Positions 6,489-10,685 of a stretch of 10,685 nt of DNA are shown here, piece by piece. Below the pieces are notes generated by a model. The model ran no database searches, had not been told where the DNA came from, and worked only from the letters and a program-made list of their open reading frames with translations. The stretch lies in contig DMTU01000210.1 in NCBI GenBank assembly GCA_003476595.1, positions 14,248 to 24,932 of the forward strand, given 5' to 3'. Both the position numbers and the translations under genes were made by a program. Numbering within the stretch: position 1 is the stretch's first letter; every line of letters starts with the position of its first letter. Source of the stretch: Acidimicrobiaceae bacterium. Lineage in GTDB: Bacteria > Actinomycetota > Acidimicrobiia > Acidimicrobiales > Salinilacustritrichaceae.

Positions 6489-8299
6489 GAGGTGGTGGCT
6501 CGCTCGTAGAACTCGTCGGAGAGGGACAGCTCGATCGCCATGCGCACGTCATCGGTGCTCAGCAGCTGCTGGGCCCAGTGTTGCTGAGCCTGGCCGCTCG
6601 GTCGGCGACCCAGGACGTCCTCGTAGACCCGGGCGGCCCGGTCGAGGCGGGACTCGAGGGAGAGGTAGAAGCCCGAGGCCACGTCCGGCGGCAGGGCGCG
6701 GCGGTTCTGCAGCATGCCGACCCAGTAGTCGAGGCCCTTCTGGTCTGCCTCCCGGAAGAGGAGGTTCTCGTACAGGGACCGGACGAAGGGCTCGGCACCG
6801 CCCTTGCGGTCGAAGTACTCCTTGCTGCCGTAGAAGCTGATGCCGACCGTCTCGATCCGCACGCCCGAGGCCAGCACCCCGAGCCAGTAGTCCTTGCCCT
6901 CCTGCTCGGCCGATCGGCCGAGCACCCGCTGGTAGAGGTCGTCGATGATGACCCCGCTGTAGGTCTCGGAGCGGGCCATCCCGGTCGCGGCGGCTCGCAG
7001 GCCGTCGTTGTCGGCCCGGCTCAGCCAGCGGCGGTACTGGTCGGGGCTGGGCAGCGCCCGCATGAAGGTCTCGTGGAGGGCCACGACGTGGGCGCCGATG
7101 CGGGACTGCGCCCGCAGGTACGGCAGCGTGTCGTAGGTGTTCTGGCCCGGGCACGCGGTGTCACGCAGGTCGCGGTGGCCGGAGACGACCGGGGTCGGGT
7201 GCTCGGCGCCGTTGGGGGTGCCGCGGAACGTGGAGCCGCTGCGGTTGGTGGCGGTGGTGGTGCCGGCCGGGTCGAGGCCGTGGAGGCCGAGCTTCCAGCC
7301 GACGAGCTGGCGGGTCGCAGCCGTCATCGCCCAGGGCGTGGCCTGCTTGTCGAAGTGGCCGATCTGGGCGACGGAGGTGGTGTCGCTGTTGAAGCCGTAG
7401 GTGTGCCCGCCCATGATCGCCTTGTCGATGCCGCCCTGGCGGCCCTCCCAGACGCCGCCGAAGCGGTCGACGAAGAAGGCGTAGGCGACGTCGCACCACC
7501 CGTTCGTGCGGACGTGGTACTTCCAGATGGCCCGCAGGATGTCGGGCACGTCGGACGCCAGGTAGGGCTCGGTGCTCCCGGCGGTGTGGTGCACGACCAT
7601 CGCCCGCAGCTCGGGCATGACCTTCGGGCCCGACGAGCAGTTCCAGCCCATCTCGCTGGTGGCCCAGGCGCTGCGGGGGCGGATGAAGGTGGACCCGGTC
7701 TGGGCCGCAGCGGAGGTGGTGGCGGCGCTGGCCCGGATGCCCTGGACGCCCTGGGTGCTCTCGGGGTCGTCCACGACGTGCAGCGTCACGACCCGCACCT
7801 CGTCGATGCTCCCCTCGAGCAGCGCGAGCTCGACCTGGCTGGCGCCCTCGCCGACCCAGATCGGGCCGATCCCGGGCCGGGCGTCGCGGGCGCCGTCGGG
7901 GGCCTCGTCGGCGCTGGCGGCGAGCTCGGTCCAGTCGGACCAGCCGGAGGCGTTCCGGCTGCGCACGGCGACGTGGGTGCCGTCGGGGACGTCTTCCAGG
8001 ATCAGCATCTCCGGGGAGCTGGGCAGGGCCAGCGTGCCGGAGCGGAGCGCGACGTCGGCGTGGCCGTGCTCGGTCTCGTCACCCTCGGGCTCGATGCCCA
8101 GGTGCCGTCCGTCGTCGGTGAGCGGGAGCACCACGGCACCCTCGGCGAGGCGGTCGCCGTTGCGGTCGACCCGCGCCATGGCCGGGGCCGTGGCCTCGAC
8201 CTCGTCGGCGGGTGCCACCTCGATCGCAGCGACCGGCGCTGCGACGAGCGGTGCGGTCAGGGTGGCCGTGAGCACGGCGATCCCCAGCTTGCGCAACAT
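6485..8299 (-). CDS. Secreted PGRP/Amidase_2-type N-acetylmuramoyl-L-alanine amidase with DUF4214 repeats
   Basis: The protein has 604 residues from the ATG at 8299. Residues 1-25 are a Sec signal peptide (MLRKLG, hydrophobic core, then APVAA). Residues about 30-190 form a beta-rich region with WSDWTEL and IGPIWVGEG, the N-terminal half often found in actinobacterial wall amidases. The catalytic domain (about 205-400) has VVHHTAG (first His is H237), CDVAYAFFVDRFGGVWEGR with Y273, SGHRD (H375) and TACPG (C383). This is the His/His/Cys zinc site and supporting Tyr of catalytically active PGRPs, which cut the bond between MurNAc and the stem peptide. Residues about 409-604 are DUF4214 repeats. 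The start was chosen because GAGG lies six bases before this ATG; an upstream ATG (8317) and TTG (8341) lack such a site and would bury the signal peptide. The TGA overlaps the next gene's ATG. Confidence 0.91.
   Translation of the reverse strand: MLRKLGIAVLTATLTAPLVAAPVAAIEVAPADEVEATAPAMARVDRNGDRLAEGAVVLPLTDDGRHLGIEPEGDETEHGHADVALRSGTLALPSSPEMLILEDVPDGTHVAVRSRNASGWSDWTELAASADEAPDGARDARPGIGPIWVGEGASQVELALLEGSIDEVRVVTLHVVDDPESTQGVQGIRASAATTSAAAQTGSTFIRPRSAWATSEMGWNCSSGPKVMPELRAMVVHHTAGSTEPYLASDVPDILRAIWKYHVRTNGWCDVAYAFFVDRFGGVWEGRQGGIDKAIMGGHTYGFNSDTTSVAQIGHFDKQATPWAMTAATRQLVGWKLGLHGLDPAGTTTATNRSGSTFRGTPNGAEHPTPVVSGHRDLRDTACPGQNTYDTLPYLRAQSRIGAHVVALHETFMRALPSPDQYRRWLSRADNDGLRAAATGMARSETYSGVIIDDLYQRVLGRSAEQEGKDYWLGVLASGVRIETVGISFYGSKEYFDRKGGAEPFVRSLYENLLFREADQKGLDYWVGMLQNRRALPPDVASGFYLSLESRLDRAARVYEDVLGRRPSGQAQQHWAQQLLSTDDVRMAIELSLSDEFYERATTS
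6488..7057 (-). repeat. DUF4214 protein repeats (one degenerate, three clear), C-terminus of the amidase
   Basis: The clear cores have R462/W472, R516/W526 and R565/W575, each pair ten residues apart. A degenerate first copy (HETFMRALPSPDQYRRW) keeps the tryptophan (W425) but has lost the LGR. The distance from W425 to the next core arginine is 37, exactly as in the neighbouring SpoIID-like protein, which shows it is a decayed repeat and not a linker. The protein ends ERATTS, close to the ANATS of its neighbour. Confidence 0.8.
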
Positions 8300-8305
8300 C
8301 CAATA

Positions 8306-8309
8306 CCTC
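8306..8309 (-). promoter_or_regulatory. Ribosome-binding site of the amidase gene
   Basis: Minus-strand GAGG followed by the six-base spacer TATTGG and then the ATG at 8299. It is the best-placed Shine-Dalgarno in the window and decides the start over the in-frame ATG at 8317 and TTG at 8341. The 71-base gap in which it lies could also hold a promoter, but I found no convincing -35/-10 pair. Confidence 0.7.
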
Positions 8310-8370
8310 GTGACCATCGCGGGACGCGCCGCAGCACGCAACCCTGCCGTACCCCGTCCGCGAGGTCAGG

Positions 8371-9387
8371 CTAACCGTCGGCGGGGTCCGGGTGGGCGCG
8401 GAGCTCGAGGTTCCCGCCCGGTTCGTAGTGGGAGGGCGCCACGCCGAGCTCGAGCTCGATGCGCCGGACCCGCTCCAGCGTGCGCTGGGACACGGCCCGG
8501 TGGGCAGCGACGAGGTCGGCCAGCACGCCGAGCACGAACACCTGCACCGACGCCATGAACAGGACGCCGCCGAGGATGATCGACTGCAGGTGCCCGCCCC
8601 GGTCCCCGTTGGCGATCCAGTCCCACAGGAACGGGCTCCAGGCGCCGATCGCTGCGACGAGGAGCACCGCGGCCAGCGCGGTGAAGACGAACAGCGGCTC
8701 CCAGCTCGTGTAGATGCGGAAGATCGCCAGCATGTTGCGCCGGATGTAGGTCCACATCGAACCGAACAGGCGGGACTCGCGGGTCTTGTCGTTGGTCCCC
8801 ACCGGCACGTGGGTGACGGCGGTGAGCGACTTGCCGGCCTGGATGAGGGATTCGAGGGTGTAGGTGAACTTGGACACCACCACCAGGCCGAGGGCGGCTT
8901 CCCGGTTGTAGGCCCGGAAGCCCGACGTGGCGTCGGGGACGTCGGTGCCCGAGGCGCGGCGGACCACCCACGACCCGGCCCGCTGGAGCCGCTTCTTGGT
9001 GGGGGAGAAGTGGTCGATGGTCATGACCTGGCGGTCGCCGATGACCATGTCGGCCCGGCCCTCGAGGATCGGCGCGACGAGCGCGGGGATGTCCTTGGCC
9101 GAGTACTGGTTGTCGGCGTCGGTGTTCACCACCACGTCCGCCCCCAGCTTCAGGCAGGCGTCGAGCCCGGCCTGGAACGCGTGGGCCAGGCCCTTGTTGT
9201 TGGTGAGGCGGACGACGTGGTGCACGCCGAGCTCGCGCGCCACCTCGACGGTGCGGTCGGTGGAGCCGTCGTCGATGACGAGGAACTCGACCGTCTCGAA
9301 GCCCTCGACCTCGCGCGGGAGATCGGCGATCGTGCCGGGGAGCTGGTCCTCCTCGTCGAGGCACGGGATCTGCACGATCAGCTTCAC
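8371..9387 (-). CDS. GT2-family glycosyltransferase, DPM1-like, with two C-terminal membrane helices
   Basis: The protein has 338 residues from the GTG at 9387. The GT-A domain opens KLIVQIPCLDEEDQLPGTI, with the nucleotide-binding VIDDGSTDRT (37-46) and a metal-binding DAD at 90-92 (NTDADNQY). NNKGLAHAFQAGL (63-75) and DATSGFRAYNREA (152-164) are typical of dolichol/polyprenyl-phosphate sugar synthases. Two hydrophobic segments (about 231-250 and 266-292) anchor it in the membrane with the catalytic domain on the cytosolic side. A likely role is loading mannose or glucose onto polyprenyl phosphate for use outside the cell, or adding a sugar to a lipid-linked chain. The GTG is favoured because the strand-forming N-terminus begins there; the frame stays open upstream only as a shadow of the neighbouring gene. 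A 26-base gap separates it from the gene before. No good Shine-Dalgarno is visible. Confidence 0.89.
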   Translation of the reverse strand: MKLIVQIPCLDEEDQLPGTIADLPREVEGFETVEFLVIDDGSTDRTVEVARELGVHHVVRLTNNKGLAHAFQAGLDACLKLGADVVVNTDADNQYSAKDIPALVAPILEGRADMVIGDRQVMTIDHFSPTKKRLQRAGSWVVRRASGTDVPDATSGFRAYNREAALGLVVVSKFTYTLESLIQAGKSLTAVTHVPVGTNDKTRESRLFGSMWTYIRRNMLAIFRIYTSWEPLFVFTALAAVLLVAAIGAWSPFLWDWIANGDRGGHLQSIILGGVLFMASVQVFVLGVLADLVAAHRAVSQRTLERVRRIELELGVAPSHYEPGGNLELRAHPDPADG

Positions 9388-9413
9388 GGGGCCGAACGGT
9401 ACTGAACCGGGCC

Positions 9414-10619
9414 TCAGTCGATGGCAGCCCGCACCGCGTCGAGGAGCGGCGCGAGGTCGTCCTCGGCGGCCAGCGCGTGCGCCCGCTCGAGGGCGGCCGA
9501 CGCCATCTCGTGGGCCCGACCGGGGTCGTCGCGGAGCTCCGCCACGGCGGCGGCGACGGCGGCGGGGTGGGGCTCGACCACCAGCGCAGCGCCGGTGCCG
9601 GCCGCCAGCTCGACCAGGCCACCGCCGTCGTCGCAGACGATGACCGGTCGACCGTGGGCGAAGGCCTCGAGCACGGTGAGGCCGTAGTCCTCCCGCAGCG
9701 CGGGGGCGATCACGACACCGGCGCGCCGATAGGCATCGTCCCGGGTGGCGTCGTCGACCTCGCCGTGGAGCCGGACGCGCCCGCCGAGGTGCTCGCTCGA
9801 CCCGTCCATGGCCGGACGTTCGTCCGGGGCGAGCAGCCACGTGCCCCGGTTCCGCCAGGTCGCCTCGGGCGGGGCCTGGGCGGCGGCACCCGGGTCGTCC
9901 GTCCAGCGCTCGAGCAGGTGGCGCACCCAGGCCAGCCGGCTGCCGCCGCCGACGAGCTCCCAGGTCCCCTCGCTGCCTGCCGCGGCCTGGGCGACGAGCT
10001 CGGTCCGCTTCGGCCACTCGTGGCGGCTCACGCACACGGCCGGCCCGGCCGGGTCGTAGGCGCCGAGGTCCGCGGCGGGCGTGGTCTCGGCGGACGCGCG
10101 GAACGGCGTGGTGCCCTCCAGCCCCCACCACTCCCGGAGCCGGTCGGCGACCTCGTCGGAGCCGGTGAGCCACGTGTGGACACCGCTGATCCGACCCCGG
10201 TCCAGCGCCCGAACCTGCTCGACCGCGGCGGCGTGCACGGCGGGGCGCACGTAGCCGGCGGCGGTGAACTCGTCGGCGAGGTCGTAGAAGACGCGGGCCT
10301 GGTGGTAGGTGAGCGCGACGACCCGGGGGTGGCGGACCAGGTAGCTGGGCGGCTGGGAGGTGACGACCACGTCGAAGTCCGACAGGTCGAGGCGGTCGAG
10401 CCGCTCGGTGGCGGCCAGGTAGAGGAAGTACTCGTCGTGCCAGTCCCGGGTCCCGTCGTCGATGCGCACGCCGTGGAGGCGGTCGGCCCGGGTGCGGGCG
10501 TCGAAGCCCACGAGCGACACGTCGACGCCCCGCTGGTCGAGCCGGGTGCGGCACCGCTCGGCGAGCCGCTCGAACCCGCCCACGCCGCCGTGGTCGGGCT
10601 TCAAGAACGCGACCTTCAC
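9414..10619 (-). CDS. GT4-family glycosyltransferase (GT-B fold)
   Basis: The protein has 401 residues, starting at a GTG (MKVAFLKPDHGGVGGFERLA). The glycine-rich loop after the first strand (GGVGGFE, 11-17) is typical of GT4 enzymes. The C-terminal half starts at AVCVSRHEWPKR (194-205), and the signature is E310-X7-E318 (EDYGLTVLE), followed by GRPVIVCDDGGG. There is no signal peptide or membrane helix. It is divergent: the middle (about 170-280) is rich in Trp, Asp and Pro and matches no family I can name more closely. It is first of the eight genes in reading order, 66 bases from the right edge, with GT2 26 bases downstream, so it may head this transcript or continue one from outside. The start has no clear ribosome-binding site. 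The sugar and linkage cannot be predicted. Confidence 0.87.
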   Translation of the reverse strand: MKVAFLKPDHGGVGGFERLAERCRTRLDQRGVDVSLVGFDARTRADRLHGVRIDDGTRDWHDEYFLYLAATERLDRLDLSDFDVVVTSQPPSYLVRHPRVVALTYHQARVFYDLADEFTAAGYVRPAVHAAAVEQVRALDRGRISGVHTWLTGSDEVADRLREWWGLEGTTPFRASAETTPAADLGAYDPAGPAVCVSRHEWPKRTELVAQAAAGSEGTWELVGGGSRLAWVRHLLERWTDDPGAAAQAPPEATWRNRGTWLLAPDERPAMDGSSEHLGGRVRLHGEVDDATRDDAYRRAGVVIAPALREDYGLTVLEAFAHGRPVIVCDDGGGLVELAAGTGAALVVEPHPAAVAAAVAELRDDPGRAHEMASAALERAHALAAEDDLAPLLDAVRAAID

Positions 10620-10668
10620 GGCTCGGACGATCCGTGCGGATGGCTCACGTCGTCCCTCGGTTCGGTCT

Positions 10669-10683
10669 GGCGGCTTCGCCGCC
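10669..10683. other. Short GC-rich hairpin at the right edge
   Basis: GGCGGC-TTC-GCCGCC is a perfect six-base inverted repeat with a three-base loop, about 50 bases upstream of the first glycosyltransferase gene. No T-run follows on either strand inside the window, so it is not a classical terminator as seen. It could be the end of a neighbouring gene's terminator, a regulatory stem, or coding sequence of a gene beyond the edge. Confidence 0.35.
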
Positions 10684-10685
10684 GT

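Noticed and set aside
4452..6509. Plus-strand open frame of 685 codons opposite the SpoIID-like gene
   Set aside because: Its translation is low-complexity Gly/Ala/Val/Glu-rich with no motif, as expected opposite a GC-rich gene. The minus-strand frame has a signal peptide, SpoIID motifs and ordered repeats.
8300..8341. Earlier amidase starts (TTG at 8341 and ATG at 8317)
   Set aside because: Neither has a ribosome-binding site, and both put extra residues before a signal peptide that starts cleanly at the ATG at 8299.
6578..8374. Plus-strand open frame of 598 codons opposite the amidase gene
   Set aside because: Same low-complexity shadow composition. The minus-strand frame holds the full zinc amidase site.
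9388..10554. N-terminal extension of the GT2 frame upstream of its GTG start
   Set aside because: The extension is Arg/Pro/Gly-rich shadow of the GT4 gene in another frame. The GT-A fold begins exactly at the GTG at 9387.
1..10685. CRISPR array, tRNA, rRNA, transposon or prophage
   Set aside because: No regularly spaced repeats, cloverleaf-like segments, transposase motifs or terminal inverted repeats were seen on reading both strands.

Overview
The window is a very G+C-rich stretch with eight genes, all read right to left on the minus strand. Codons mostly end in G or C, three of the eight genes start with GTG, and genes overlap by 1 to 4 bases. With a PGRP-type wall amidase, a permuted SpoIID-like protein and DUF4214 tails, this points to a high-GC actinobacterium. 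Acidimicrobiia (Iamia/Ilumatobacter-like) is my best guess by family habit, not something the sequence proves.

Layout in transcription order: a family-4 glycosyltransferase (10619 to 9414); a DPM1-like family-2 glycosyltransferase with two C-terminal membrane helices (9387 to 8371); a secreted zinc amidase with DUF4214 repeats (8299 to 6485); a secreted SpoIID/LytB-domain protein with the same kind of tail (6488 to 4554); an ABC-2 polysaccharide-export permease (4465 to 3524); its ATPase with a Wzt-type C-terminal domain (3524 to 2316); a GT4 glycosyltransferase (2319 to 1060); and a second GT4 glycosyltransferase cut by the left edge (1063 to beyond 1). The last four form an overlapping chain (1, 4 and 4 bases). 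The amidase and SpoIID-like genes also overlap by 4 bases.

The glycosyltransferases probably build a lipid-linked polysaccharide in the cytoplasm. The Wzm/Wzt-like transporter would carry it across the membrane, with the Wzt tail domain probably recognising a feature of the finished chain. The two secreted wall enzymes sit inside this cluster and share a C-terminal repeat module in near-perfect register. By family analogy they form an amidase plus lytic transglycosylase pair resembling SpoIIP/SpoIID, and may open or remodel peptidoglycan where the polymer passes or is attached. That pairing is the most interesting part of the window.

No tRNA, rRNA, CRISPR array, insertion sequence or prophage gene was seen. 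No gap between genes exceeds 90 bases; the right 66 bases carry no recognisable gene, only a small GC hairpin.
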